Assembly: GCA_024709105.1 (NCBI GenBank)
Contig: JANJXJ010000220.1
Location: 1 to 46,922 of the forward strand
Reading direction: 5' to 3'
Origin: Lentimicrobium sp.
GTDB taxonomy: Bacteria; Bacteroidota; Bacteroidia; Bacteroidales; Lentimicrobiaceae
Length of the DNA: 46,922 bases
In this document: positions 1-8,486 of the stretch, in pieces
Layout of the letters: every line of letters starts with the position of its first letter
How positions within the stretch are numbered: the first letter of the stretch is position 1
Translations under genes and position numbers: made by a program
The notes under the pieces: model-generated
Database searches by the model: none
Told to the model about the DNA's origin: nothing
What the model saw: the letters and a program-made list of their open reading frames with translations, nothing else

Positions 1-168
1 GTGGAAGCCGGTGCAGGAATAATTGCCGATGCTTCGGAGGAGCGTATTTTGCAGGCGCTTGATTATTTTACCGGGAATCAGTCCATAGCTTATCCCCAGG
101 TATTTGGGGATGGAAAAGCTGCAGAATTTATATGCGGTGAATTACTCAGGGCAGTATTACCGGGCTGA
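1..168 (+). CDS. UDP-N-acetylglucosamine 2-epimerase-like protein, C-terminal fragment
   Basis: The reading frame is open from the first base and ends at TGA 166-168, leaving the last 55 residues of a protein that starts outside the window. The tail FGDGKAAEFICGEL and the preceding VEAGAGIIADASEERIL resemble the C-terminus of non-hydrolysing UDP-GlcNAc 2-epimerases (WecB/WbpI type), where a GDGKAAE-like motif precedes the last helix. Such enzymes interconvert UDP-GlcNAc and UDP-ManNAc for surface polysaccharides. The assignment rests on a short tail only; another GT-B-fold nucleotide-sugar enzyme is possible. A WbpA/WbpB-like pair lies at 37013-39268, but it is too far away to count as the same operon. 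Confidence 0.6.
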   Translation: MEAGAGIIADASEERILQALDYFTGNQSIAYPQVFGDGKAAEFICGELLRAVLPG

Positions 169-483
169 TAGAGAAAACTCTTAATGACGATTTACACTGA
201 TTTAAAAATTATAAAGACCTTTTTGGAAACGATTTAAGAATATATTACCATACTGATTTGCAAAATACAACTGCCAAGCTGATTAAAATTTGTTCAGGAA
301 GGTTTATAAATGCTTAAAAAACAGTATTTTGTAAGATTGTTGAAAGGATTTAGAGATAATTTCTGAATTTGCACTGCATTAGTGATTTAAAATGAATGGA
401 TTATTGCTTTTTAAAAGATATTTTTTTGTACTTTTGCAGTCCGTTTAAAAAACACGATTAATTAAAAATTAAACCAAACGCAG
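169..483. other. AT-rich intergenic stretch upstream of rpsF
   Basis: This 315-base stretch has no credible coding frame. Its right end carries the probable promoter and leader of the ribosomal protein operon. I see no strong hairpin followed by a T run after the upstream gene, and no structured RNA that I recognise. Confidence 0.6.
404..436 (+). promoter_or_regulatory. Bacteroidota-type promoter of the rpsF-rpsR-rplI operon
   Basis: TACTTTTG at 429-436 matches the Bacteroidota -7 consensus TAnnTTTG exactly. A TTG at 404-406 lies 22 bases upstream and can serve as the -33 element. Transcription would start near 443, giving a leader of about 40 bases before the rpsF ATG. Confidence 0.6.
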
Positions 484-846
484 ATGTTGAAAAACTATGA
501 AACCGTTTTCATTATGACTCCCGTTTTGTCTGATGAACAGATGAAGGAAGCGGTTGCGAAATTTCAGAAATTGCTGAAAGACAAGGGGGCTGAGATAGTC
601 CATGAAGATCATTGGGGTTTGCGTAAGCTTGCTTATGCCATTCAGAAAAAAACTTCGGGATTTTATCATCTAATTGAATTTAAAGCCGAAGGTCCTGTAA
701 TTAATGATCTTGAGATTGCTTTCAAACGCGACGAGCGTATTCTACGATTCTTAACCGTTGCCTTAGACAAACATGCTGTTGCCTACAACGAAAAGAAAAG
801 AGTAAACAAAGCCGCCGCAGCAGCTGAAGCTAAAGCAGAAGCTTAA
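484..846 (+). CDS. rpsF: 30S ribosomal protein S6
   Basis: S6 binds the central domain of 16S rRNA as a heterodimer with S18. The 120-residue protein starts [19 protein letters not shown], the usual S6 opening, and contains the typical [20 protein letters not shown] block. The lysine/alanine-rich C-terminal tail (about residues 100-120) is a common extension. It is the first gene of a compact rpsF-rpsR-rplI operon, a widespread bacterial order, which supports the call. The start ATG sits about 40 bases after the predicted transcription start and has no obvious Shine-Dalgarno sequence, as is usual in this phylum. Confidence 0.97.
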   Translation: MLKNYETVFIMTPVLSDEQMKEAVAKFQKLLKDKGAEIVHEDHWGLRKLAYAIQKKTSGFYHLIEFKAEGPVINDLEIAFKRDERILRFLTVALDKHAVAYNEKKRVNKAAAAAEAKAEA

Positions 847-872
847 GGATTAATTTTTAAATTCATTGTACG

Positions 873-1145
873 ATGGCAAATCAAGCAAACAACGAAATAA
901 AATATCTAACCCCGATTGCGGTAGATGTTAAAAAGAAAAAGTACTGCCGTTTTAAAAAGAGCGGTATTAAGTATATTGACTACAAAGATGCCGACTTTTT
1001 GATGAAGTTTGTGAATGAGCAGGGTAAGATTTTGCCCCGCCGTATCACCGGTACATCAACAAAATATCAGCGTAAAGTTGCTCAGGCTGTTAAAAGAGCC
1101 CGTCACATTGCTCTTATGCCTTACGTAGCAGATTTGTTAAAATAA
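873..1145 (+). CDS. rpsR: 30S ribosomal protein S18
   Basis: S18 partners S6 on the small subunit platform. The 90-residue product has the conserved core: [21 protein letters not shown], then [27 protein letters not shown] single Cys (KYCRFKKSG) lies near the N-terminus, so a four-Cys zinc-binding form is not indicated. The gene begins 26 bases after rpsF. Its stop codon overlaps the Shine-Dalgarno sequence of rplI, so translation of the two is probably linked. Confidence 0.97.
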   Translation: MANQANNEIKYLTPIAVDVKKKKYCRFKKSGIKYIDYKDADFLMKFVNEQGKILPRRITGTSTKYQRKVAQAVKRARHIALMPYVADLLK

Positions 1146-1150
1146 GGAGG
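1143..1150 (+). promoter_or_regulatory. Strong Shine-Dalgarno sequence for rplI
   Basis: TAAGGAGG ends 8 bases before the rplI ATG and includes the rpsR stop codon. Such a full anti-16S match is unusual here: almost all other genes in the window have only A/T-rich leaders. Confidence 0.8.
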
Positions 1151-1158
1151 AACACACA

Positions 1159-1608
1159 ATGGAAGTAATTCTTAAAAAAGATATCCCCAACCTGGGTTAC
1201 GCCACAGAAGTTGTTAAAGTGCGCGATGGTTATGGCCGTAATTATCTGATTCCTCAGGGTTTTGCAATTCTTGCTACTGAAGCAAATAAAAAAATCAATG
1301 CTGAGAATCTGAAACAAAAAGCTTTCAAAGAAGAAAAAGTGCGCAAAGAAGCTGAAGCTCTTGCAAAACTTCTTGAAACTGTAACTGTAAAAATCGGTGC
1401 TAAAGTTGCTTCAACAGGCAAAATCTTTGGTTCGGTTAACTCACTTCAGATTGCAGAAGCACTGAAAGAACAGTTCAACTACGACGTTGACCGCAAAAAA
1501 ATTCACCTTGATGGTGATTCAGTAAAAGAGGTAGGCGAATACAAAGCCAAAGTTATGCTGCATAAAGGTGTAAGCGTGATGATTAATTTTGAAGTTTTTG
1601 CTGAATAA
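1159..1608 (+). CDS. rplI: 50S ribosomal protein L9
   Basis: L9 is an elongated protein that binds 23S rRNA near the L1 stalk. The 149-residue sequence opens MEVILKKDIPNLGYATEVV followed by KVRDGYGRNYLIPQGFAILAT, the classic N-terminal L9 domain. A long charged helix (about residues 45-75) and a C-terminal domain with GKIFGSVNS and KVMLHKGVSV follow. Length and domain order are normal. It is the last gene of the operon and is followed directly by an intrinsic terminator. Confidence 0.97.
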   Translation: MEVILKKDIPNLGYATEVVKVRDGYGRNYLIPQGFAILATEANKKINAENLKQKAFKEEKVRKEAEALAKLLETVTVKIGAKVASTGKIFGSVNSLQIAEALKEQFNYDVDRKKIHLDGDSVKEVGEYKAKVMLHKGVSVMINFEVFAE

Positions 1609-1631
1609 TCTCTCAGAAATTTTGTAATTTT

Positions 1632-1660
1632 AATCCCGGTCATTCACCGGGATTTTTTTT
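1632..1660 (+). terminator. Intrinsic terminator after rplI
   Basis: A 9-base stem (AATCCCGGT with ACCGGGATT), a 5-base loop and a run of T through 1660 form a clear rho-independent terminator 23 bases after the rplI stop. Confidence 0.85.
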
Positions 1661-1666
1661 GTTGAT

Positions 1667-2437
1667 ATGTTGAGCAAGAGCCACTTAAAACTGATTACTT
1701 CTCTTCGCCTGGGCAAGTTCAGGCACGAAGAGGGTTTGTTTACAGTTGAAGGTGTAAAAATGGTTAATGAATTGCTTTATAGCAACTTTGAGATTAAAGC
1801 CATATTTGCCACTGATGAATGGATAAGCGCCGGACATCTCCCTCCTAAAAGGTACACGGTTGAAATATTTGAGATTTCGCAGACTGAGTTGGAAAAAATT
1901 AGCAATCTTTCTACTCCTAATCAGGTTCTTGCCCTTGCTTTCATCAAGCCCAATGAATCTTTAAAATGTTTTAAAAATGAATGGGTACTCGCTCTTGACC
2001 AGATCAGAGATCCGGGAAATATGGGCACTATCGTAAGAACAGCTGACTGGTTTGGGTTTAAAAGGATTGTTGCAGCGCATGGAACGGTTGATCTATGGAA
2101 TCCCAAGGTCGTGCAGGCCAGTATGGGTTCTGTTTTCAGAATTCCGGTACATTATACCGATTTGGCCGAATTTCTTGCAAAGGTTTGTAATACAGCCAGA
2201 ATCTATGGAGCTTTTATGGAAGGAGACCCTGTTTCTGAAACCATTTTCTCTGACTCAGGAGTTATGGTGATTGGGAATGAATCTCATGGAATATCACCCA
2301 CAATTGCTGGACTCGTCCACAAAAAGGTTACCATAATGCCGGCAACTCCTGATTTTAATGGCAGAGCTGAATCTCTGAATGCATCTCTTGCTACAGCAAT
2401 ATTGTGTTATGAGATTCAAAAGCAGAGTAAAACATGA
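1667..2437 (+). CDS. TrmH/SpoU-family RNA 2'-O-methyltransferase
   Basis: This 256-residue protein has the SPOUT methyltransferase signature. An N-terminal substrate-binding domain (about residues 1-95, FTVEGVKMVNELL) precedes the catalytic knot. Motif 1 is LDQIRDPGNMGTIVRTADWF (about 108-127), motif 2 is VIGNESHGIS (about 203-212) and motif 3 is GRAESLNASLATAILCYE (about 228-245). The family transfers a methyl group from S-adenosylmethionine to a ribose 2'-OH in tRNA or rRNA. Which RNA position is modified cannot be read from the sequence. The ATG lies just downstream of the rplI terminator. Confidence 0.92.
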   Translation: MLSKSHLKLITSLRLGKFRHEEGLFTVEGVKMVNELLYSNFEIKAIFATDEWISAGHLPPKRYTVEIFEISQTELEKISNLSTPNQVLALAFIKPNESLKCFKNEWVLALDQIRDPGNMGTIVRTADWFGFKRIVAAHGTVDLWNPKVVQASMGSVFRIPVHYTDLAEFLAKVCNTARIYGAFMEGDPVSETIFSDSGVMVIGNESHGISPTIAGLVHKKVTIMPATPDFNGRAESLNASLATAILCYEIQKQSKT

Positions 2438-2532
2438 ATTATTCTGATGACTGCCTCAACAATAAGTGTTTTTGGAGTGTTTAACTAACCTGCCTTAAAG
2501 AATTTTTGATCTTTAACTTAATAGAAACTAAA

Positions 2533-2724
2533 ATGATTCTGAAAATTGTGTTGCTTGCCGTTGTTATTATCGGTTTGTCTATCGCCGGAATAGCCATCAA
2601 AATGTTTTTGAAAAAAGACGGTGAGTTTAAGAAGTCGTGCAGCAGTGTTGACCCTAATACTGGTCAGCGATTGGGTTGCACATGTGGTAACGCTGAGGGA
2701 AGCACTTGCGACAATAATCAGTAG
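2533..2724 (+). CDS. Small membrane-anchored four-Cys protein, NqrM-like
   Basis: From ATG 2533 the product is 63 residues: one N-terminal transmembrane helix (about residues 3-26) and a soluble tail with four Cys at 36, 49, 51 and 59 (C-x12-C-x-C-x7-C). This resembles NqrM (DUF539), a small membrane protein with four conserved Cys that sits beside apbE and is needed for iron-dependent maturation of Na+-NQR in Vibrio. Here it converges on apbE, the gene downstream of nqrA-F. Inference: it supplies or inserts the Fe centre of NQR. An upstream in-frame ATG at 2506 would add nine residues before the helix; 2533 gives a cleaner membrane anchor. Confidence 0.65.
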   Translation: MILKIVLLAVVIIGLSIAGIAIKMFLKKDGEFKKSCSSVDPNTGQRLGCTCGNAEGSTCDNNQ

Positions 2725-2754
2725 TACTCCTGAAATTTCATGTCAATATTTTAT

Positions 2755-2784
2755 CCGGCTGGCACAATTCTGGCCGGTTTTTTT
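2755..2784 (+). terminator. Intrinsic terminator after the NqrM-like gene
   Basis: CCGGC (2755-2759) pairs with GCCGG (2773-2777), followed by seven T. The stem is short, but position and T run fit. The end overlaps the last codon of the convergent apbE. Confidence 0.6.
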
Positions 2785-3799
2785 ATTGCTTTGAAATGAG
2801 TTTTTCAAGCCCTTCGCTGGTCCAGGTTTCGTATTTCCCTTCCTGATTGGTGTAAATGAAATGAGCCTCAAGGTCGGGATTGCTTGCGAGAAATGCTTTG
2901 CTTTTCTCAACGCCCATTACCATAAAAGCAGTAGCAAAGGCATCGGCTGTCATACAATCAGCAGCAAGAACAGATGCACTTAGCAGTGTATGACTAACCG
3001 GAAATCCGGTAGATGGATCAATGGTGTGAGAATATTTGATACCATCCTTTAGGAAAAAACGTCTGTAATTACCTGAAGTTGCCAATGCCTTGTTTTCAAG
3101 GTTGATGATAACATCAATATTCCGGGTTTCATCTCCATCCTGTGCAGGTTTTTCAATGCCAACTTTCCAACTGCTCTTGTCAGTCTTCCTCCCTTTAGCA
3201 ATAACTTCCCCGCCAACGTCTACAAGGTAATTTTCAATCCCTTTTTTTTCGAGGATTTTTCCAATTAAATCGGCTGAATAACCTTGTGCAATAGCATTAA
3301 AGTCAACCTTGATAGCAGGGTTACTTTTATTAACCCGGTCATCAGTGATGCTTACATTGCGGTAATTGACGTATTGCAGCAAACTATCAACAGTGGCAGA
3401 ATCCAGCTTCATAGGATCGGTAAAGCCAAATCCCCAGGCATTGGTCAGTGGCAGAGTTGTAATGTCGAAAGCTCCGGCTGTTCTTTCTGAAACCTTCTGT
3501 GCAGCATCAAATATTGTTATAAAAGTGTCGTCGAGTTCAACTTCCGGGTCATTGTTGTTTACTTTTGAAATGATGGAAGATGCCAGATATACTGAAGCCG
3601 ACCGATCGAATGCTTTGAAAAAGCTGTCAATTTCGGGTTGCAGATTTCTCTCCTGGTCATCGAAGTAGGTAATTGCATAATAGGTACCCTGAGCCATCCC
3701 ATTGATCTTAACCTCTTTGAGGTCAGCGTTTGATCCGCATTTAACAAAAAGTAATATTGACAGAAGACCGATAACTGAAATAACCCAAAGCTTTTTCAT
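2783..3799 (-). CDS. apbE: FAD:protein FMN transferase ApbE (lipoprotein)
   Basis: ApbE attaches FMN to a Thr of target proteins; in NQR systems the targets are NqrB and NqrC. The 338-residue protein has a lipoprotein signal (MKKLWVISVIGLLSILLFVKC, Cys at 21-22 as lipidation site), so it should act outside the inner membrane. Family motifs include INGMAQGTYYAITYF, NAIAQGYSADLIG, LVDVGGEVIAKG, ALATSGNYRRFF and YSHTIDPSTGFPV, with late DCMTADAFATAFMVMG. It is downstream of nqrF on the same strand but beyond the operon terminator, so it may have its own weak promoter (TAATTTCG, complement of 3819-3826). Both Nqr flavinylation sites are in this window. Confidence 0.93.
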   Translation of the reverse strand: MKKLWVISVIGLLSILLFVKCGSNADLKEVKINGMAQGTYYAITYFDDQERNLQPEIDSFFKAFDRSASVYLASSIISKVNNNDPEVELDDTFITIFDAAQKVSERTAGAFDITTLPLTNAWGFGFTDPMKLDSATVDSLLQYVNYRNVSITDDRVNKSNPAIKVDFNAIAQGYSADLIGKILEKKGIENYLVDVGGEVIAKGRKTDKSSWKVGIEKPAQDGDETRNIDVIINLENKALATSGNYRRFFLKDGIKYSHTIDPSTGFPVSHTLLSASVLAADCMTADAFATAFMVMGVEKSKAFLASNPDLEAHFIYTNQEGKYETWTSEGLEKLISKQ

Positions 3800-3845
3800 T
3801 GTGAAGAGTTTAGTTGTGCGAAATTAGTTATAAATACAGTTGTAC

Positions 3846-3873
3846 AAAAAAAAAGCGCCTTGAAAAAGGCGCT
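3846..3873 (-). terminator. Intrinsic terminator of the nqr operon
   Basis: On the minus strand AGCGCCTT and AAGGCGCT form an 8-base stem with a 4-base loop, followed by nine T. It lies 24 bases after the nqrF stop and before apbE. Confidence 0.85.
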
Positions 3874-3896
3874 GAAACTAAAAATTTAATATTGCA

Positions 3897-5141
3897 TTAT
3901 CCTCCAAAATCATCAAATGCAATGTTTTCTTTAGGTACACCAAGATTGTCAAGCATTTTGAATACAGCTGAATTCATCATGGGTGGCCCGCAGAGGTAAA
4001 ATTCAATCTCTTCTGGTTCAGGATGTTTGCTCAGGTAATTGTCAAGAACAACCTGGTGTATAAATCCTGTATATCCAGTCCAGTTATCTTCAGGCATCGG
4101 CTCTGAAAGGGCGATATTGAATTTAAAGTTGGGGAAATCTTTTTCAATTGCCCTGAATTCATCGTCATAGAATACCTCTCTCAAAGACCTGGCTCCATAC
4201 CAGTAGGTAACTTTTTTGTGAGTTTTTTCGGTATGGAACATGTGGAAAATCTGTGATCTGAGCGGAGCCATTCCTGCACCACCGCCGATATATAGTTTTT
4301 CCTTATCGGTATCTTTGATGTGAAATTCGCCGTAAGGGCCGGAAACCATTACCTTATCGCCGGGTTTACGCGAGAAGATATACGAAGAACAAATACCGGG
4401 GTTCACATTCATAAACTGGTTTTTGGCACGATCCCAGGGCGGGGTAGCAATACGGATGTTAAGCATCACAATATTGCCTTCTGCCGGGTGATTGGCCATA
4501 GAATAAGCCCTGAAGATTGGTTCAGGGTTTTTCATTTTTAAATCCCAGATTTTGAGTTTGTCCCAGTCTTCTCTGAATTTATCTTCAACAATAATGTCCT
4601 TAAAGTCAACATCTATCTTGGGTACATCAATCTGAATATAACCTCCCGACTGAAAGTCAAGTGTTTCGCCTTCAGGCAGTCTGACTACAAACTCCTTAAT
4701 GAAAGTAGCCACATTCCGGTTGCTTACCACTTCACACTCCCATTTTTTAATTCCAAATATTTCTTTTGGAATTCCGATTTTGAGGTCGCCTCTGACTTTA
4801 ACCTGGCATCCGAGCCTCCAGTTATTTTGTTGCTCTTTTCTGGTAAAGTAACCCTTTTCGGTTGGAAGAATATCGCCGGCGCCTTCAAAAACCTGACATT
4901 TACACATAGCACAAGTGCCACCACCTCCGCAAGCTGAAGGCAGAAATATCTTTTCTGCAGCAAGGGTGCTTAAAAGAGATGAGCCAGGGTCAGCCTCAAC
5001 TACTTTTTCTTCGTTGATGGTAATTTTAACCTTGCCCGGAGGGGTTAGCTTGGCTCTTACGTAGAGCAATAACCCAACCAGCATGAGTATAATGGTAAGA
5101 AACACCACAATACTTATCAATACAATTGTTCCGGTTCCCAT
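3897..5141 (-). CDS. nqrF: Na+-translocating NADH:quinone reductase subunit F
   Basis: NqrF oxidises NADH and passes electrons through FAD and a [2Fe-2S] cluster into the complex. The 414-residue protein has an N-terminal membrane helix (about residues 5-28). A plant-type ferredoxin domain follows, with cluster Cys in [14 protein letters not shown] (about 69-82) and a later Cys in RLGCQV. The FAD domain has RAYSMANHP and the NAD(H) domain [11 protein letters not shown]. The C-terminus carries the usual [12 protein letters not shown] and DDFGG. Length and order are normal. It is the last gene of nqrABCDEF; the gap to nqrE is 34 bases. Confidence 0.97.
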   Translation of the reverse strand: MGTGTIVLISIVVFLTIILMLVGLLLYVRAKLTPPGKVKITINEEKVVEADPGSSLLSTLAAEKIFLPSACGGGGTCAMCKCQVFEGAGDILPTEKGYFTRKEQQNNWRLGCQVKVRGDLKIGIPKEIFGIKKWECEVVSNRNVATFIKEFVVRLPEGETLDFQSGGYIQIDVPKIDVDFKDIIVEDKFREDWDKLKIWDLKMKNPEPIFRAYSMANHPAEGNIVMLNIRIATPPWDRAKNQFMNVNPGICSSYIFSRKPGDKVMVSGPYGEFHIKDTDKEKLYIGGGAGMAPLRSQIFHMFHTEKTHKKVTYWYGARSLREVFYDDEFRAIEKDFPNFKFNIALSEPMPEDNWTGYTGFIHQVVLDNYLSKHPEPEEIEFYLCGPPMMNSAVFKMLDNLGVPKENIAFDDFGG

Positions 5142-5175
5142 AATAAAAGTTTTCTTTAATGGTATTAAAATCGGG

Positions 5176-5793
5176 TTAGAGTTTTATGCCCATGAAACTC
5201 ATAAAAGCAATGCCCATTAACCCGGTAATGATAAAAGTAATTCCCAGGCCACGAAGAGGTGCAGGAACATTTGAGTAGCGGATTTTTTCGCGAATAGCTG
5301 CAATGGCAACAATGGCAAGAAACCAGCCGATACCGCTGCCAAGACCGAATACGGTAGCTTCGGCAATTGAACCGTAATCGCGTTCCTGCATAAACAATGA
5401 GCCACCGAGGATGGCGCAGTTCACAGCGATAAGCGGAAGAAAAATTCCCAGAGAAGCATAAAGGGTAGGTGAGAATTTTTCAATAACCATTTCAACCAGC
5501 TGAACCATTGAAGCAATAACAGCGATGAACATAATGAAACTCAGGAAGCTGAGATCAACACTGGCGAAATCTGCTCCAAGCCATGACAATGCCCCTTTTC
5601 GCAGCAGGTAATTGTTAATAAGGTAGTCAACCGGAACTGTAATTCCGAGTACGAAAACTACAGCAATCCCCAGCCCAACCGATGTTTTTACAGTTTTTGA
5701 TACTGCCAGGTAAGAACACATACCCAGAAAGTATGCAAAAATCATATTGTCAATGAAGATTGACTTGACAAAAATGTTTAAAAGATTTTCCAT
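5176..5793 (-). CDS. nqrE: Na+-translocating NADH:quinone reductase subunit E
   Basis: NqrE is a six-helix membrane subunit that, with NqrD, binds an iron centre between the two half-channels. From ATG 5793 the product is 205 residues and starts [19 protein letters not shown], the standard NqrE opening. A frame extends 24 codons further upstream into nqrD but lacks family similarity, so I chose 5793. The conserved Cys in [12 protein letters not shown] (about residue 25) and in [10 protein letters not shown] are iron-ligand candidates. It follows nqrD with a 26-base gap. Confidence 0.95.
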   Translation of the reverse strand: MENLLNIFVKSIFIDNMIFAYFLGMCSYLAVSKTVKTSVGLGIAVVFVLGITVPVDYLINNYLLRKGALSWLGADFASVDLSFLSFIMFIAVIASMVQLVEMVIEKFSPTLYASLGIFLPLIAVNCAILGGSLFMQERDYGSIAEATVFGLGSGIGWFLAIVAIAAIREKIRYSNVPAPLRGLGITFIITGLMGIAFMSFMGIKL

Positions 5794-5819
5794 AATCATT
5801 CTTTGTGTTGGGTGATTTA

Positions 5820-6476
5820 CTATTTTTCTTCCTGAAGTTCGGGATTTCTTGAGCGTTGCACCCAAATAATAATTCCAACAACTATCAATGCCATTGGAGG
5901 CAGAATCATCAACCCGTTGTTAACATAACCCAATTCGTAAAATGCTTTGGGCATAACATGGAATCCCCAGATGGTGCCGGAGCCCAGCAGTTCACGGAAA
6001 AAGGCAACAATAATCAGTATGATTCCATAGCCAAGTCCGTTACCAATACCGTCAACAAACGATGGCCAGGGCTTATTCGCCATGGCAAAAGCTTCGAGGC
6101 GGCCCATAATGATACAGTTGGTAATAATCAGACCTACAAAAACTGACAATTGTTTACTAACATCGTAAACAAAAGCTTTAAGCACCTGGTCAACCAGAAT
6201 TACCAATGCAGCAATAACTACAAGCTGAACGATAATCCTTATGCGTGGGGGTATGGTATTGCGGAGAAGTGAAATTAAAAGATTAGACATTGCTGTTACA
6301 ACAATTACCGAAATTGACATAACAACTGCCGGTTCAAGTTTTACAGTAACGGCAAGAGCAGAACAAATGCCCAGAACCTGAACAGTAATGGGATTATCTT
6401 TATTCAGCGGCCCAAGAAGAAGTTTTTTGGTTTTAGCGGAGAACAATGGTTCTCTTTCAGTTGTGCCTGTACTCAT
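5820..6476 (-). CDS. nqrD: Na+-translocating NADH:quinone reductase subunit D
   Basis: NqrD is the membrane homologue of NqrE. The 218-residue protein has [20 protein letters not shown] near the N-terminus and [20 protein letters not shown] in the middle. The two Cys-containing helices match the positions that hold the shared Fe site in known NQR structures. At least six hydrophobic segments are visible. Its ATG overlaps the nqrC stop (ATGA), suggesting coupled translation. Confidence 0.95.
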   Translation of the reverse strand: MSTGTTEREPLFSAKTKKLLLGPLNKDNPITVQVLGICSALAVTVKLEPAVVMSISVIVVTAMSNLLISLLRNTIPPRIRIIVQLVVIAALVILVDQVLKAFVYDVSKQLSVFVGLIITNCIIMGRLEAFAMANKPWPSFVDGIGNGLGYGIILIIVAFFRELLGSGTIWGFHVMPKAFYELGYVNNGLMILPPMALIVVGIIIWVQRSRNPELQEEK

Positions 6477-7234
6477 AAAGCTTTCTGATTTTTAAAGTAA
6501 GTGACATAATTTTCCAGGCAATCCTTAATCATTGCCGATACTCCGTTGCTGGTGATGGTGCCACCTGAAATGGCATCCACTCCATGCGCCGGATCAATGT
6601 TTGAATTGCCCACGCCGCCTTTAACTACTGAAATAGAAGCAAAATTACCATTTGCATCGAACAGGGTTTTAGCAGGGAACTGAGAAGTGAAAATCTCGGT
6701 AGAAATTTCTGCACCAAGTCCCGGTGTTTCTCCTTTGTGGCCAAAGGTAACTCCTTCAACAGTATTCATGTCTGATTTCAGTGCAATGTTGCCCCAAACC
6801 GGACCCCAAAGTCCAACTCCGTGCATAGGGATGATGTAAATCAGTTCCCCGTCTTTTTCGCAAACAAACAACGGGAAGACAGGTTCCTGTGCTGTTTTTC
6901 CGGCGGCAATTTGTTGTTTGGCCTTGAGTTCTGCTTTAAGATCAATCAAAAACGCTCTGCGGTCACCTTTCTCGAATTTTCCATTGGTGTATATGGCAAG
7001 CTCTTCACCGGCAGCATTAATTACAATTTCTTTTACGATATGTTTGTCGTAAAGCTGCTCGGCATTTGCTGTAGTAGATTCAATGTGAGCCGACCTGAGG
7101 ATGTCCTGGATTTTTTCAATCTTGACATTCCTTTCCTGTGCAGGTTGCAGCAGGATGGCGGCGGCTGAAAGTAGGGCTGCTACCACGATTACCATGATAG
7201 AAGCGTATCTGAAAATATAGCCGTTGCTGTACAT
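6473..7234 (-). CDS. nqrC: Na+-translocating NADH:quinone reductase subunit C (FMN-binding)
   Basis: NqrC carries a covalent FMN on a Thr attached by ApbE. The 253-residue protein has one N-terminal membrane helix (about residues 8-30) and a periplasmic FMN-binding domain with [26 protein letters not shown] and the attachment motif [13 protein letters not shown] (about 221-233). The acceptor is the Thr after SGG. The motif has Gly where proteobacterial NqrC usually has Ala (SGAT), which still leaves a plausible ApbE substrate. It lies 39 bases after nqrB. Confidence 0.95.
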   Translation of the reverse strand: MYSNGYIFRYASIMVIVVAALLSAAAILLQPAQERNVKIEKIQDILRSAHIESTTANAEQLYDKHIVKEIVINAAGEELAIYTNGKFEKGDRRAFLIDLKAELKAKQQIAAGKTAQEPVFPLFVCEKDGELIYIIPMHGVGLWGPVWGNIALKSDMNTVEGVTFGHKGETPGLGAEISTEIFTSQFPAKTLFDANGNFASISVVKGGVGNSNIDPAHGVDAISGGTITSNGVSAMIKDCLENYVTYFKNQKAL

Positions 7235-7273
7235 AAGTTCTTTTTTTTCTGTTCTTGTTTGAAATATTCAGCG

Positions 7274-8431
7274 TTATGCCTTTGCAGGTTTCAGCCTTTT
7301 CAACCTGCGTTTGATGTTTGCTTCCACTACATAGTGATCAATAAGCGGAGCAAAAACATTCATAAGCAGAATTGCAAGCATCATTCCTTCGGGATAAGCA
7401 GGATTGAGCACCCTGATCAGCACTGCCATTAGGCCAATGAAGAAACCATAAATCAGTTTTCCGGTGTTGGTTTGGGCAGCTGTTACAGGGTCAGTTGCCA
7501 TGTAAACTGCTCCGAAAGCAAATCCACCCATTACCAAATGATAGTAGAAAGGAACATTCATATAAGCATTGGCTCCGGCCAGGTTTAACACACCACCCAT
7601 AAAAATTCCGCCAATAACTACCGACAACATAATTCTCAGGCTTCCAACTCCTGTGAAAACCAGAATTGCGGCACCTATAAGGATTGCAAGAGTAGAAGTT
7701 TCTCCAATTGAGCCAGGAATCGTGCCCAGGAACATGTCCATAAATGAATGTGAAAAGTTTACTACACCCGATTCAATACCTGCGGTTGCTTCAGCAAGGG
7801 GAGTTGCTCCTGAATAAGCATCGGCTTTTTCAGCAATCCATACTTTATCGCCCGACATTTGGGCAGGATATGCAAAAAACAAAAATGCACGGGCTGTAAG
7901 TGCCGGATTCAGAATGTTCATTCCTGTGCCTCCAAACACTTCTTTACCAATTATAACTGCAAAAGCTGTGGCAACAGCAACCATCCATAATGGAATATCA
8001 GGAGGCAACACCAATGGAATCAACATCCCCGAAACCAGAAAGCCTTCGTTAACCTCGTGATGCCTTATTTGGGCAAAAGCAAACTCAATGCCTAATCCTG
8101 TAACATATGATACAACAACGATTGGCAATACTTTCCATAATCCGAAAAGGACTTTATCCCAGAAAGCAGCAGCTTCACCAATTGAAAGGTAGTGCTGGTT
8201 TCCTGCATTCCAGATTCCGAATAGCAGGGTGGGAATCATTGCGATAACCACAATGCTCATGGTGCGTTTCATATCTATGCTGTCGCGGATATGGCTGCCC
8301 AGGCTTGTAGTTTTGTCGGGGACAAACAGGAAGGTTTCAAAAGCATCAAAGGTTGAGTGAAGCTTTTCGAACTTTCCGCCCTTTTGAAACTGGGGCTTTA
8401 TTTTGTCCAGTTGTTTTCTAAGCGCTTTCAT
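7274..8431 (-). CDS. nqrB: Na+-translocating NADH:quinone reductase subunit B
   Basis: NqrB is the main membrane subunit, carrying covalent FMN and riboflavin and forming the Na+ path. The 385-residue protein has about ten hydrophobic segments, the conserved NEGFLVSGMLIPLVLPPDIP and GKEVFGGTGMNILNPALTAR blocks, and the FMN attachment motif AYSGATPLAEA (about residues 205-215). GGFAFGAVYMATDPVTAAQT is also typical. It follows nqrA with a 55-base gap and is the second gene of the operon. Confidence 0.96.
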   Translation of the reverse strand: MKALRKQLDKIKPQFQKGGKFEKLHSTFDAFETFLFVPDKTTSLGSHIRDSIDMKRTMSIVVIAMIPTLLFGIWNAGNQHYLSIGEAAAFWDKVLFGLWKVLPIVVVSYVTGLGIEFAFAQIRHHEVNEGFLVSGMLIPLVLPPDIPLWMVAVATAFAVIIGKEVFGGTGMNILNPALTARAFLFFAYPAQMSGDKVWIAEKADAYSGATPLAEATAGIESGVVNFSHSFMDMFLGTIPGSIGETSTLAILIGAAILVFTGVGSLRIMLSVVIGGIFMGGVLNLAGANAYMNVPFYYHLVMGGFAFGAVYMATDPVTAAQTNTGKLIYGFFIGLMAVLIRVLNPAYPEGMMLAILLMNVFAPLIDHYVVEANIKRRLKRLKPAKA

Positions 8432-8486
8432 TCGTATTGTGTTGATTTTTAATTTTTTTCGACTTATTGAGGTTCATCTGAAATGA

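Noticed and set aside
5793-5865. N-terminal extension of NqrE by 24 residues
   Set aside because: It runs into nqrD and lacks family similarity; the ATG at 5793 starts the standard NqrE sequence.
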